Assembly: GCF_001894745.1 (NCBI RefSeq)
Contig: NZ_BBYF01000005.1
Span: 62,001-126,000 of the forward strand
Length of the DNA stretch: 64,000 bases
Direction of reading: 5' to 3'
Source of the DNA: Paenibacillus sp. NAIST15-1
GTDB taxonomy: Bacteria; Bacillota; Bacilli; Paenibacillales; Paenibacillaceae
The notes beneath the pieces are model-generated. The model searched no databases. It saw only the letters and a list, made by a program, of their open reading frames with translations, and was not told the DNA's origin. Positions 25,549 through 34,217 of the stretch are shown in pieces (position 1 is the first letter of the stretch; each line of letters opens with the position of its first letter). The translations under genes and the position numbers were made by a program.

Positions 25549-25720
25549 TATTGAATGATATACAATGACTATCGCTCCCAATTCGATAAAATGTGGGTTG
25601 CATAAAAAGATAAAGGGATAAAAATTAACCTGCTATTAGTGATAGGTTGGTACAGTTACTAGACTAACATAGAAGCAGAATGCTTCAGCAGGGGACTGAG
25701 AACGATAAATCAATTGCATT

Positions 25721-25746
25721 AAGGCTGCCACAAGGCAGCCTTTTTC
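25721..25746 (+). terminator. Terminator of the MarR-DoxX-DUF981 region
   Basis: Perfect 9-bp stem AAGGCTGCC / GGCAGCCTT with loop ACAA, followed by TTT. Confidence 0.9.
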
Positions 25747-25776
25747 TCATCTAACGGGCAATTTAGTTGGAAATGA

Positions 25777-25928
25777 GAGCGATTATCGGGCTGGATAGCA
25801 GTGTTCTCTCTGTGAGTGAACAGAAGATTGATTTGTCAGTGACAGAACCGATTAAATGGTTCCGCGGCTTGGGCTTTGACCGATTACAATTGAAACTAAG
25901 TGCTGACCCTTATGATGGACTGACTTAG
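25777..25928 (+). pseudogene. Alpha/beta hydrolase remnant, copy 2
   Basis: About 150 bp at nearly 90 percent identity to 21980-22130 (IIGLDSSVLSVSEQKIDLSVTEPIKWFRGLGF). One base is missing near 25881 relative to copy 1, and the frame ends soon after at TGACTTAG. The sequence flanking both copies includes the same GGTAGGGG hairpin and S8 gene sequence, so this is part of the segmental duplication. Confidence 0.75.
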
Positions 25929-25978
25929 GGGTTTACTTACAGAGCTGAAGTATAGGGTTATCGAAGATAATAAGTAGA

Positions 25979-26014
25979 AGAGGTAGGGAATGGATATGCC
26001 CCTACCTCTCTTTT
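25979..26014. terminator. Bidirectional terminator, copy 2, after the S8 peptidase gene
   Basis: Stem AGAGGTAGGG / CCCTACCTCT with an 11-nt loop, followed by CTTTTA. On the minus strand it lies 22 bp after the S8 stop codon. Confidence 0.8.
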
Positions 26015-26035
26015 ATTTAATCAAGTTTTATTCTT

Positions 26036-27901
26036 TTAGCAAGGACCGAGCGCAGTCCAAACATCGTTGGGACCACTTTTCAGATCTGGACGTTCATTAT
26101 GCGTCCACCATTTGGCTTGATACTTCACTCCGTTATAAGAAACAATGTCACCTTGAACATAAGTGGAGGAAGCACTCCATGGAGTAGGGCAGGGGTCAAC
26201 TTGAACTTGAACGGTCACCGAGTTACTTGCCGCAGACAAATTACTAAAGCCATCCCGAGCCTTGACAGTAAACGTATATGAACCACTTGTTAATCCACTG
26301 ATCGTGGCGGAGTTGCTAGTTGATCTTGCTTTAGCAAAAGGATCGTTATTTACATAAATGTCATAGCCGATCAAACCAACATTGTCCGTAGAAGCAGTCC
26401 AATTCAAGTTAACTGTGCCAGAGGTAGTATTAACAACTAGATTAGTTGGTGCTAGTGGTGCTTCTATATCGTTAGGTACAGCACCTGGCGTAGGTAAATT
26501 CGTTATAATTTGTTGCAAATTAGGTAGGGTACCAATTCTATCATTGGCTATATCGGAAGTCGGGGTATTGAACGGTAACCATCTCAGTATTCTACGAACT
26601 TCATCTGGCGAATACGGCACGCCGAATTTGGCTTTAGCAATCCCTTGCAGTTGTAGAATCGCACCTACAACGACAGGTGAAGCGGAAGAGGTTCCATTGA
26701 AATAGTCGTTGTAACCAGTTGTCGAAGCAGTACTTGTTGCATTTAAGGTAGCAACGTTCTCACCAATACCGTAAGCGTCGATCCGATTGCCATGGCTGCT
26801 GAAGCCGAGTCTGTAGTGAGGTGCAGTTGATGATCCTGCTCCAACAAGTATTGCTCCTGAATCTCTGAAATCTGGGAGATCCCGATTGAAGATGTATTTA
26901 TTATCCCAATGCTTGTACTGATCGAGATCAGCACTACCGTTGGCTCCCGCTTCTACAACGACAATACCTAAGCTTGTTGCATATTGGATTGCATCAAACT
27001 CTGCAGACTGTACTTCGACAGGCATCCAAGTATCATAGCCGAGCTGTATTTCGAGCAGAATAACGTCACCTGGTGATAATACTTGTGTAGCCGCTAAAAT
27101 TGCTTCTACTATACCTCCTGTACGAACTAAAGAGGATACAATCGGCGTAGCTTTGTTAGCTAGCCCGATATTGCCGATAGCATTGTCAACTGCAGATACA
27201 ACCCCGAGCACACCTGTACCGTGACTAGCATTTCCGTTATTAGTGCCGCCTGGTAAAATCTGTATGTTATGAGCGGCTAGATCTTCATGATTTAAAGCCC
27301 AATCCCACTCGACATCGGCCCACTTGGTGCCTTTGCCATCGCCACCTTCAAATTGCCAAGCATAAGGAGCGTTGATACCTAGAGGAGCTGCTTGCGCATA
27401 ACTTTGTAAGGTGAAGCGCGGATCGTCGTCTGGAAGGACAGGTGTTGTGTTCGGAGCAGGTGCATTGGCTAGTTCTGGTTTTTTACTTACGTATGCATCC
27501 TCAACAAGCGGGAAGCTTCGCAACGTTTGCAATAACTGTTCGACATCAGCGCCAGCGGGAATTTTGGAGGAATAATAGCGGTCAAACACGGCTGCAAGAG
27601 GGCTAGCAGCAATGCTTTTGTTAGCTGACGGTAAGAATTGCTGCGAGATTAGCGGTTCAAACGATAATTCTGGTACAGCGGCTAACGGTGATATTTCTTG
27701 TTGCAATTGAAGTCTTCCTTCTTCACTTGGAAGGAAAGCTTGTTGTGTAAATTTGACAACAATTTTTTCTTCGAAGGTTGGAGTTGCAGTGTCTGAGAAT
27801 GATGTGCTCGTTGGAAAGGACTGTCCACTCTCTAGAGCGTTTGCTCCATTTGACAAAGTGCCTAATGATAAAAGCAAGGTCGAGGCAAGAGCGACGGACA
27901 A
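26036..27901 (-). CDS. Secreted subtilisin-like (S8) serine peptidase with FN3 and chitin-binding modules
   Basis: 621 residues from the TTG at 27901. The catalytic triad is in ADVEWDWALNHEDL (Asp), NASHGTGVLGVVSA (His) and FNGTSSASPVVVGAI (Ser). An FN3 domain (APTNLVVNTTSGTVNLNWTAS) and a C-terminal CBM5/12-like module (PTPWSASSTYVQGDIVSYNGVKYQAKWW) follow. The start is doubtful: with TTG the signal peptide loses its basic end, whereas the frame stays open upstream to IIHTYSRLKKTLSVALAS just after a strong AAAGGAGAG site. An ATT codon at 27934 or 27931 would fit perfectly, so either a rare ATT start is used or an ATG has mutated. The enzyme probably degrades protein in chitin-containing material. 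Confidence 0.9.
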   Translation of the reverse strand: MSVALASTLLLSLGTLSNGANALESGQSFPTSTSFSDTATPTFEEKIVVKFTQQAFLPSEEGRLQLQQEISPLAAVPELSFEPLISQQFLPSANKSIAASPLAAVFDRYYSSKIPAGADVEQLLQTLRSFPLVEDAYVSKKPELANAPAPNTTPVLPDDDPRFTLQSYAQAAPLGINAPYAWQFEGGDGKGTKWADVEWDWALNHEDLAAHNIQILPGGTNNGNASHGTGVLGVVSAVDNAIGNIGLANKATPIVSSLVRTGGIVEAILAATQVLSPGDVILLEIQLGYDTWMPVEVQSAEFDAIQYATSLGIVVVEAGANGSADLDQYKHWDNKYIFNRDLPDFRDSGAILVGAGSSTAPHYRLGFSSHGNRIDAYGIGENVATLNATSTASTTGYNDYFNGTSSASPVVVGAILQLQGIAKAKFGVPYSPDEVRRILRWLPFNTPTSDIANDRIGTLPNLQQIITNLPTPGAVPNDIEAPLAPTNLVVNTTSGTVNLNWTASTDNVGLIGYDIYVNNDPFAKARSTSNSATISGLTSGSYTFTVKARDGFSNLSAASNSVTVQVQVDPCPTPWSASSTYVQGDIVSYNGVKYQAKWWTHNERPDLKSGPNDVWTALGPC

Positions 27902-27934
27902 CGTTTTTTTTAAGCGGGAATAAGTGTGAATAAT

Positions 27935-28537
27935 AGTAATCTCTCCTTTCCATTCTCTTAAATTTTTCTGTTGCTAGCTGAATAAATAGGCTAACAATTG
28001 TCAGTATAAGGTAAGGTAAATGTTGGATCAATTTCGAGGTAAGCGTAAACAACGATAGTTATATACAGATATCACGTTAAAACTTCTATTTACTTTATTT
28101 CACATAGGTTCAGTAGGAGATGGAGTCGAATAATCCCCTGAAGAATGTTCACAAAAAGTTTAGGTTTATCTATTGTAAATAGCTATGTAGAGGATAAACT
28201 AAAAGGGAGCATGCAAATTAAATCTACAGCGTGTGGAACAACAGTTTCATTCACGTTTAAAATCTAATAGAGGACTACAAAGGCGTAGTCTTACTAAAGC
28301 AAAGAGGCTTAGGGTTATAGCATTCCTACTTGATAGGAAGCGGGATAACCCTAGGCCTCTTTATGTTTATTCTCTGGTATGGAGGATTAGGAAGTGGCAG
28401 AAAATTTGTTTCACACCTCCTTTTAGCCGAGAACAGAATCGATGTTCATAAGTGTATTACAGCTGTAATGGTTGCTATGCTCATTGCAAGTAAAATGGTT
28501 CTAAAAAACTGCACCTAAGAAATAGAGGAGGGTACCC
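27935..28537. other. Intergenic region between the S8 and EutQ-like genes
   Basis: Holds the S8 ribosome binding site (27941-27949, minus), a 20-base segment shared with the decayed S8 copy (AATTTTTCTGTTGCTAGCTG), and the dispersed repeat described at 28298-28446. No gene is supported; open frames here lack ribosome binding sites and family resemblance. Confidence 0.6.
28298..28446. repeat. Dispersed repeat with long hairpin, copy A
   Basis: A hairpin of AAAGAGGCTTAGGGTTAT with ATAACCCTAGGCCTCTTT (17 of 18 paired), then TATGTTTATTCTCTGG, 47 variable bases and AGCCGAGAACAGAATCGATG. The same order is found at 48948-49065 with fewer variable bases. The hairpin could terminate transcription, but the conserved downstream segment is not explained by that. 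Confidence 0.75.
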
Positions 28538-28996
28538 ATGAGTATCGATAAAAAGATGATTGAAGAGATGGTTCGTAAAATCATCATGGAAAAAGTAGGG
28601 GCTGATGCGATTGAACAGAACGTTCATAGAGGTCCTGGAGGGATTACTTCTGTTAAAGTGCCAAATATGAAAGTAACAGAAGAGGATCGTCTCGATACAG
28701 GCAACCCGAATGATATCGTCTATTGTAAAGATCTTTTCTCGCTTAAGGAAAGTCCAAGACTTGGCTGCGGTATCATGGAGATGAAAGAAACAACCTTTGA
28801 CTGGACACTTAACTATGATGAAGTTGATTATGTGATTGAGGGACATCTGGATGTTATCATTGATGGTACAAAGGTGTCAGCTGGTCCAGGAGAAGTGATC
28901 CTGATTCCGAATGGAAGTAAGATTCAATTTTCTGTGCCAGAATATGCACGATTTATCTATGTAACATATCCGGCTAACTGGGCAGAACAAGCGTAA
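28538..28996 (+). CDS. eutQ: EutQ-like cupin protein
   Basis: 152 residues. An N-terminal helix (IDKKMIEEMVRKIIMEKV) precedes a single cupin domain with GCGIMEMKETTFDWTLNYDEVDYVIEGHLDVIIDG and GPGEVILIPNGSKIQFS, the pattern of EutQ, whose enzyme type is acetate kinase-like in Salmonella and which belongs to ethanolamine catabolism and its microcompartment. No other eut gene is present, so here it stands alone and may do something else. GAGGAGGGT precedes the ATG, and a terminator follows at 29059-29094. Confidence 0.82.
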   Translation: MSIDKKMIEEMVRKIIMEKVGADAIEQNVHRGPGGITSVKVPNMKVTEEDRLDTGNPNDIVYCKDLFSLKESPRLGCGIMEMKETTFDWTLNYDEVDYVIEGHLDVIIDGTKVSAGPGEVILIPNGSKIQFSVPEYARFIYVTYPANWAEQA

Positions 28997-29058
28997 CATG
29001 CTAATTTCTTTTTGCCAGAGTTAAGCGGTTTATTTCGGAGATAACAATCACCAAGGAC

Positions 29059-29094
29059 GAGGCTACCGACATGGAACGGCAGCCTCATTTTCTC
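29059..29094 (+). terminator. Terminator after the EutQ-like gene
   Basis: Stem GAGGCTACCG / CGGCAGCCTC (one mismatch) with an 8-nt loop, then ATTTTCT. Confidence 0.8.
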
Positions 29095-29221
29095 TGATCT
29101 CTGAATTGAACCGGGTTACGGGTCGTACCAAACCGTGAATATCGTATCCATTAGTTCTTGCAGGAAATGAGCATTTCTTTCCTAAACAGTTCTCCCCATT
29201 ATAACGGGACCTATGAAAGGG

Positions 29222-29902
29222 TTATTTTCCATCTTGGTTCACTTCGTACTCGTCATGTAATCGCCACCACGTGTATGGAGGTGTTTGCGGCCACCCTTTA
29301 GGGGAATCCTCCCATTCCTCTTGACGACCATAAGGCGTAAGATCGAGGAGATTGAAATCGGCTCTGATCCTGTCCACACCGCGTGCAGTCGTATAGTAGG
29401 TTCGAAACACACTATCGTCATTACGCAGGAAGATGCTCAAACCAAATCCCTTGCCTGCACCGCAATCGAAATTGAAATTGTCGCCGTTTGAGGAATACCA
29501 AGGGATAGTCCAGCCCATATGCTTTCGAAATGATTCGATCTGAGTAAAGGGTGCTGGCGAAACGAGTATGAAGGAAGTATCACGGGCGTGCAGATGAGAT
29601 AGGTGGCCAATGTTGTCAACAAAGGATGAGCAGCCGCGGCAGCGATGATCAGAGCCTGGAGACATCATGAAATGATAAATGATGAGTTGGCGCCGTCCTT
29701 CGAAAAGATCAAGCAGGCTTGCAGTGCCGTTCGATCCTTCGAACACGTAATCTTTTTCAATTCTCACCATCGGCAGTCTTCTACGTTCCGCAGCAAGTGC
29801 ATCTAACTCGCGGGTGAGCTCCTTTTCTCTGACGAGCAGTTTTTGACGGGCAATCTGCCACTCTTCTTCTGAAACGATCCGAGGCATTGAAGAAATGCTC
29901 AT
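29222..29902 (-). CDS. DUF899-family thioredoxin-like protein
   Basis: 226 residues. The start RIVSEEEWQIARQKLLVREKELTRELDALAAERRRLPMV and the motif YHFMMSPGSDHRCRGCSSFVDN are landmarks of DUF899, a thioredoxin-fold family with a C-x-x-C site (here CRGC). The C-terminus DLTPYGRQEEWEDSP is also usual. A redox or peroxidase-like function is thought likely but is not proven. A truncated HxlR gene lies divergently 20 bp away; HxlR regulators often neighbour such genes, so regulation may have been lost here. Confidence 0.9.
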   Translation of the reverse strand: MSISSMPRIVSEEEWQIARQKLLVREKELTRELDALAAERRRLPMVRIEKDYVFEGSNGTASLLDLFEGRRQLIIYHFMMSPGSDHRCRGCSSFVDNIGHLSHLHARDTSFILVSPAPFTQIESFRKHMGWTIPWYSSNGDNFNFDCGAGKGFGLSIFLRNDDSVFRTYYTTARGVDRIRADFNLLDLTPYGRQEEWEDSPKGWPQTPPYTWWRLHDEYEVNQDGK

Positions 29903-29921
29903 TTAATCCATTCCTCCCTAT

Positions 29922-30134
29922 ATGAGTTGGAAATTTAATTTTTCTTTAGAGGCGTTTGGCGATCACTGGTCGTTGCTGATTATCCGAGACATCTTGTATT
30001 TCGGAAAGAACACATACGGGGAGTTTATTGAGTCTGAAGAGAGAATCTCATCAAAAATAGCGTTGTTAGTAAGAGCTGTTGGTGGCATTGCATTAGGGAT
30101 CGTAGAATACATGAACAAAGACGCTCTCACATAA
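29922..30134 (+). pseudogene. HxlR-family regulator, truncated after the N-terminal helices
   Basis: The first 45 residues (FSLEAFGDHWSLLIIRDILYFGKNTYGEFIESEERISSKI) are the start of an HxlR winged helix. The recognition helix and wing, which normally continue L-x-x-R-L-x-x-L-E-x-x-G-I, are replaced by unrelated residues (ALLVRAVGGIALGIVEYMNKD). Normal length is about 110 residues. The ATG at 29922 lies divergent to DUF899. It is unlikely to bind DNA. Confidence 0.75.
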
Positions 30135-30147
30135 GAGCGTCTGTTTT
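30120..30147 (+). terminator. Terminator after the HxlR remnant
   Basis: Perfect stem GACGCTCT / AGAGCGTC, loop CACATA, followed by TGTTTTTA. Confidence 0.8.
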
Positions 30148-30160
30148 TATGATACCATTT

Positions 30161-30174
30161 CGAACAAATGTTCG
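30161..30174. promoter_or_regulatory. LexA (SOS) box
   Basis: CGAACAAATGTTCG matches the known Bacillus LexA consensus CGAAC-RNRY-GTTYC at 13 of 14 positions and is palindromic in its arms. It lies 185 bp before the MFS gene with no intervening terminator. Promoter elements around it are not clear, so the controlled gene is inferred. Confidence 0.6.
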
Positions 30175-30358
30175 TTTTTTGGAGCAGTTAAATTAAAATG
30201 GGTTACCTCGAATTTCCATATTATGAGTATAACTTATTAAAAATTATAAGTCTATATTTAATTTCCCAAGTACTTTATCATTGGTTTACCTGGCCGGGGA
30301 AAACGGTGAATATTCGTAGACCTATACGGATGTTTGCGTTAGAGAAGAGGGAGAACAT

Positions 30359-31615
30359 TTGAAATTACATGTTTGGGATGTGAATTTGAAAATTCGCCTA
30401 ATCGGCGAGGGGCTGTTCAATTTGTTGTTTTGGATGTACTTCCCTTTTATTACGGTCTACTTTAGCGAATCATTAGGTAAACAGACGGCAGGGATGTTAA
30501 TGGCGATTCCGCCTCTCATTGGCATACTTGGCAGCATGGTTGGAGGGAGTTTAGCGGATAGGGTGGGACGTCGTCCCATGATGTTGGCAGGCGCCTCCCT
30601 TAAAGCGTGTATGTTCGCATTGTTTGCGTTGTCCAGTTCGCATTGGATTAATTATTTCGCCTATATTGGCATTGGATTAGGAGGTGCCTTCTATGGACCT
30701 GCTAGTGATGCGATGGTAGCTGATCTTATTCCCGATAAGGATCGACGTCAGGTGTTCGCCACGTTTACGACAGCTAATAATATTGGTGCTGTATTAGGAC
30801 CCGCATTGGGCGCATTTTTTTTCTTTCAAAATCGAAGTGAGCTGCTATGGACTTGTACAATCGTCATGCTGCTCTATACGATTGCAATCTTTCTGAGAAT
30901 TCATGAGAGTATGCCGGGTACCAGCAAAAAGGTTTCATTACATGCAGTTTCAACTTCGATAAAAGAACAATGGAAAGGCTATAAAATCATCTTTCAGGAT
31001 AAAATATTTGTTCTATATATTCTGGCAGGCGTTTTCTCTATTATAACAATCATGCAATTGGATCTGTATTTAGCGATATATGTCACGCAATATGTCCCGT
31101 CGCAACCCCTATTCACTTGGTATGATTGGACGCTCCGGCTTACGAGTACAGAAGTATTTGGATGGATTCTCGGGTTAAATGGGCTGCTATTCGTTCTATT
31201 TGTTTTACCCACTACAAAATGGTTAAATCGCTTAAAAGATCGAGACGTGTTCATTCTGTCATCCGCTTTGGCTGGGGTGGGCATGTTCGCCATTGGATTA
31301 ACGACGCATATTTGGTTATTATTCCTTATCACGGTCGTGTTTACGTTTGGAGAAATTATACGAGCTCCGGTGACCAATAATTTTGTAAGTCAGTATGCAC
31401 CTGCGAACGCGAGAGGGCAATATATGGGGGCATCGAGGCTGCAATTCACGATTGGGAGATTCGCAGCACCCTTGACCGTTATTTTATCGGCATGGGTACC
31501 TCCAATGGGGGTTTTTACTTTCATCCTTGTCTGTTCACTAATTAGTATTATTCTTTATATAAAACTTTTTAAGATCTATGCATATGATGAATCTGCATCT
31601 AGGACAGGAACTTGA
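30359..31615 (+). CDS. Major facilitator superfamily transporter
   Basis: 418 residues starting at TTG, with GAGGGAG a few nt upstream. Twelve membrane helices are expected. Signature A reads GGSLADRVGRRPMMLAG between helices 2 and 3, and a second copy is in the central loop before helix 8. The segment FYGPASDAMVADLIPDKDRRQVFATFTTANNIGAVLGPALGAFFF is typical of drug:H+ antiporters of the 12-helix group. The substrate is unknown. A LexA-type box lies upstream. No clear terminator follows within 300 bp. Confidence 0.92.
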   Translation: MKLHVWDVNLKIRLIGEGLFNLLFWMYFPFITVYFSESLGKQTAGMLMAIPPLIGILGSMVGGSLADRVGRRPMMLAGASLKACMFALFALSSSHWINYFAYIGIGLGGAFYGPASDAMVADLIPDKDRRQVFATFTTANNIGAVLGPALGAFFFFQNRSELLWTCTIVMLLYTIAIFLRIHESMPGTSKKVSLHAVSTSIKEQWKGYKIIFQDKIFVLYILAGVFSIITIMQLDLYLAIYVTQYVPSQPLFTWYDWTLRLTSTEVFGWILGLNGLLFVLFVLPTTKWLNRLKDRDVFILSSALAGVGMFAIGLTTHIWLLFLITVVFTFGEIIRAPVTNNFVSQYAPANARGQYMGASRLQFTIGRFAAPLTVILSAWVPPMGVFTFILVCSLISIILYIKLFKIYAYDESASRTGT

Positions 31616-31953
31616 AACACGTTCAAGCATCCGGTACAAACGCGCAATCTTGGGCTCGATTCCTTCTGGGCACATTCAAGTAAAAGCCCTATTATCAGGG
31701 TAGTCTTCATATTTGTCTTTGATTTAGGGAAAACATAGTGGTATGTTGGTACAAATGCCCTTATGGAATGGCTCGGCCTTTGGATGAGCTATTCCAAGGG
31801 GGCAACTCATCGGTGAGCCTTGATGGACTAATGTTTTTTCCCTTTACTGTTCGCACTAAGTTTGAAGATACGCGGGCTAGCCCCAAAAAGGCCATAGGTC
31901 TTCTAAGTATACCTGGCTGGATATCACCGTTTCCCTGAAGGAGGACAACTGTA
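31616..31953. other. Leader region before fbp
   Basis: No gene is supported. A 10-bp hairpin GGAATGGCTC / GAGCTATTCC (31765-31774 and 31786-31795) and a weaker GGCCATAGGT / ACCTGGC stem (31890-31925) suggest a folded 5' leader. The ribosome binding site AAGGAGGAC lies 9 nt before the fbp start. Confidence 0.4.
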
Positions 31954-33885
31954 TTGGATGCGCAGTTTCTAGATTTATTGGCCCAGAAATATGATACGGA
32001 AGAAAAAGTCGTAACAGAAATCATCAATCTTAAAGCGATCTCCAATCTACCCAAGGGAACTGAGCATTTTGTCAGTGACTTGCATGGGGAGTTCCAGGCT
32101 TTTCAGCATGTACTCAGAAACGGTTCTGGTACCGTAAAAGAGAAAATCAAAGAATTGTTCCAAGAGGTTTGGACGGATAAAGAAATCAATGATTTTGCAG
32201 CGTTAGTTTATTATCCGGAAGAAAAAATACAGCTGGTTAAAGGAGACCTGTGCAATCAACAAGCCTTGAACCAGTGGTATAGACAAACGATTGAACAAAT
32301 GCTTAAGCTCATTTCTTATGCCTCCTCCAAATATACGCGCTCGAAATTGCGTAAAGCTCTGCCGGAGCAGTTCGTATATATTATAGAAGAGCTTCTATAC
32401 AAGACGGATTCTACCAACAATAAGGATCCTTATTATGAGGAAATATACCGGCAGATTATCTCCTTGGGTCAGGCGGATAAGCTGATTATCGGCCTTGCTT
32501 ATACGACCCAGCGCCTAGTGGTTGACCATCTTCATGTGGTCGGAGATATCTATGACCGCGGGCCGGACCCCGATAAAATTATGGATACGCTTATCAACCA
32601 CCATTCTGTAGACATTCAATGGGGGAACCATGATGTCCTGTGGATAGGCGCCTATGCGGGTTCTCTGGTCTGCCTTGCGAATATTATCCGGATCTGCGCC
32701 AGATACGACAATTTGGACATCATCGAAGACGTATACGGAATCAATCTTCGCCCATTGCTGAACTTGGCGGAAAAATACTATGATGACAACCCAGCCTTCA
32801 GACCGAAGCTGCAGCAAGGCCATAACGTATCGGAGCAGGAAATCCTTCAGATTACTAAAATCCATCAAGCCATTGCCATGATCCAGTTTAAGCTTGAAAT
32901 CCCGATTATCAAGAGACGTCCTTACTTTCATATGTCTGAAAGGCTTTTGCTTGAGCAGATCGATTACGACAAAGATGAAATCAAGATCGGCGGAAAAACG
33001 TACCCGCTGGAAAACACCTGTTTCGCTACCGTAAATCCGCAGCAGCCTGAACAATTGCTGGAGGAGGAAGGGCAGGTGATGGAGAAGCTGCTGTTCTCCG
33101 TTCAGCATTCCGAAAAGCTGGCCAGACATATGAATTTCCTTATGAAGAAGGGCAGCCTTTATTTAAAATACAACGGGAATTTGTTGATCCACGGCTGCAT
33201 TCCTTTGAATGAAGAAGGAAACATGGAAGAAATGCAGATTGAAGACAAGACCTATTCGGGTCGTCAGCTGATCGATGTTTTTGAATATTATTTGCGTTAC
33301 GCCTTTGCGAATCCGGAAGAGACGGATGATCTGGCTACGGATATGGTATGGTACATCTGGACAGGGAAATGTTCCTCGCTCTTTGGAAAGAGAGAAATGA
33401 CCACCTTTGAGCGGTACTTTATCCAAGATAAAGAAACCCATAAGGAGAGAAAGAACCCTTACTACCATTTGCGAGAAAATGAGGAGATCTGCCGGAAAAT
33501 CCTGCTGGAGTTTGATTTGAATCCGGATCATGGACATATCATTAACGGGCATACTCCGGTTAAAGAAATTAGTGGAGAGAACCCTGTTAAAGCAAATGGG
33601 AAAATGGTCGTCATTGACGGCGGTTTTTCCAAAGCCTATCAATCCACAACGGGTATCGCCGGATATACCTTGTTGTATAATTCCTTTGGCATGCAGCTCG
33701 TCGCGCATAAGAAATTTAATTCAAAAGAAGATGTGTTATGTAACGGAACGGACGTATTGTCTGTAAAAAGACTGGTGGACAAAGAACTGGAACGGAAACT
33801 AGTGAGGGAAACCAATGTCGGGGAGAAGCTGCTGCAGAAAATCTCCAATTTGAAGAATCTCCTGGAATATCGCTACATGAAATGA
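31954..33885 (+). CDS. fbp: Fructose-1,6-bisphosphatase class III
   Basis: 643 residues starting at TTG behind AAGGAGG. The calcineurin-like metal-binding motifs are visible: [12 protein letters not shown] (about 36), [15 protein letters not shown] (about 195) and [16 protein letters not shown] (about 220), with NGHTPVKE near 530. Length and sequence match the Firmicutes-type class III enzyme, which converts fructose 1,6-bisphosphate to fructose 6-phosphate in gluconeogenesis. The stop codon overlaps the start of a small frame (33882-34049). Confidence 0.97.
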   Translation: MDAQFLDLLAQKYDTEEKVVTEIINLKAISNLPKGTEHFVSDLHGEFQAFQHVLRNGSGTVKEKIKELFQEVWTDKEINDFAALVYYPEEKIQLVKGDLCNQQALNQWYRQTIEQMLKLISYASSKYTRSKLRKALPEQFVYIIEELLYKTDSTNNKDPYYEEIYRQIISLGQADKLIIGLAYTTQRLVVDHLHVVGDIYDRGPDPDKIMDTLINHHSVDIQWGNHDVLWIGAYAGSLVCLANIIRICARYDNLDIIEDVYGINLRPLLNLAEKYYDDNPAFRPKLQQGHNVSEQEILQITKIHQAIAMIQFKLEIPIIKRRPYFHMSERLLLEQIDYDKDEIKIGGKTYPLENTCFATVNPQQPEQLLEEEGQVMEKLLFSVQHSEKLARHMNFLMKKGSLYLKYNGNLLIHGCIPLNEEGNMEEMQIEDKTYSGRQLIDVFEYYLRYAFANPEETDDLATDMVWYIWTGKCSSLFGKREMTTFERYFIQDKETHKERKNPYYHLRENEEICRKILLEFDLNPDHGHIINGHTPVKEISGENPVKANGKMVVIDGGFSKAYQSTTGIAGYTLLYNSFGMQLVAHKKFNSKEDVLCNGTDVLSVKRLVDKELERKLVRETNVGEKLLQKISNLKNLLEYRYMK

Positions 33886-34049
33886 AACAGCTTCTAAATG
33901 AAGCAACTGTTAAAGGTAAAAGAGCAGCCGGTGGGTTGGTAGGACCCCATTTAGAGAACATAGAAAAAATACCTAAGAAGCAAGCTGTCGTCGGTACTCT
34001 ACTGGCGGCAGCTTCTTTAGCTTTCTTTGTGATTGAGGCATTGTCGTAA
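33882..34049 (+). CDS. Small membrane protein, possibly coupled to fbp
   Basis: 55 residues. Its ATG shares the ATGA overlap with the fbp stop, a common sign of translational coupling. It begins with a basic segment ([18 protein letters not shown]) and ends with one membrane helix ([21 protein letters not shown]). The 3' half can also fold as a stem (AAGCTGTCG / CGGCAGCTT, 33982-34014). It may be a real small protein or the tail of a decayed one; no family is recognised. Confidence 0.4.
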   Translation: MKQLLNEATVKGKRAAGGLVGPHLENIEKIPKKQAVVGTLLAAASLAFFVIEALS

Positions 34050-34217
34050 CAAATGCCTTTCCTCATCACGTTTCTTCTTGCATCTCTCTTTCTATTTTGC
34101 TATATTTGATATTAACAAAATGATATTATTAAAATGTTACTAACTATAAATTGATGTTGAGGAACTCATTTCGAAGAGCTGCACGGCTAGAATAAATAAC
34201 AATGGAGGTAAGGACGC

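Noticed and set aside
28233-28518. Open frames of 60-70 codons across the dispersed repeat.
   Set aside because: They cross the long hairpin, lack ribosome binding sites and do not persist in the second copy at 48948-49065.
30198-30361. A 53-codon open frame between the LexA box and the MFS gene (MGYLEFPYYEYNLLKIISLY).
   Set aside because: No ribosome binding site, unusual composition and complete overlap with the leader of the MFS gene. Probably open by chance.
32515-33129. A long minus-strand frame of 204 codons inside fbp.
   Set aside because: fbp is unmistakable on the plus strand; the minus frame has no start signals and mirrors fbp codon structure.
33716-34069. A minus-strand frame of 117 codons over the fbp end.
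   Set aside because: Overlaps the fbp 3' end and the small coupled frame; no ribosome binding site and no recognisable protein features.
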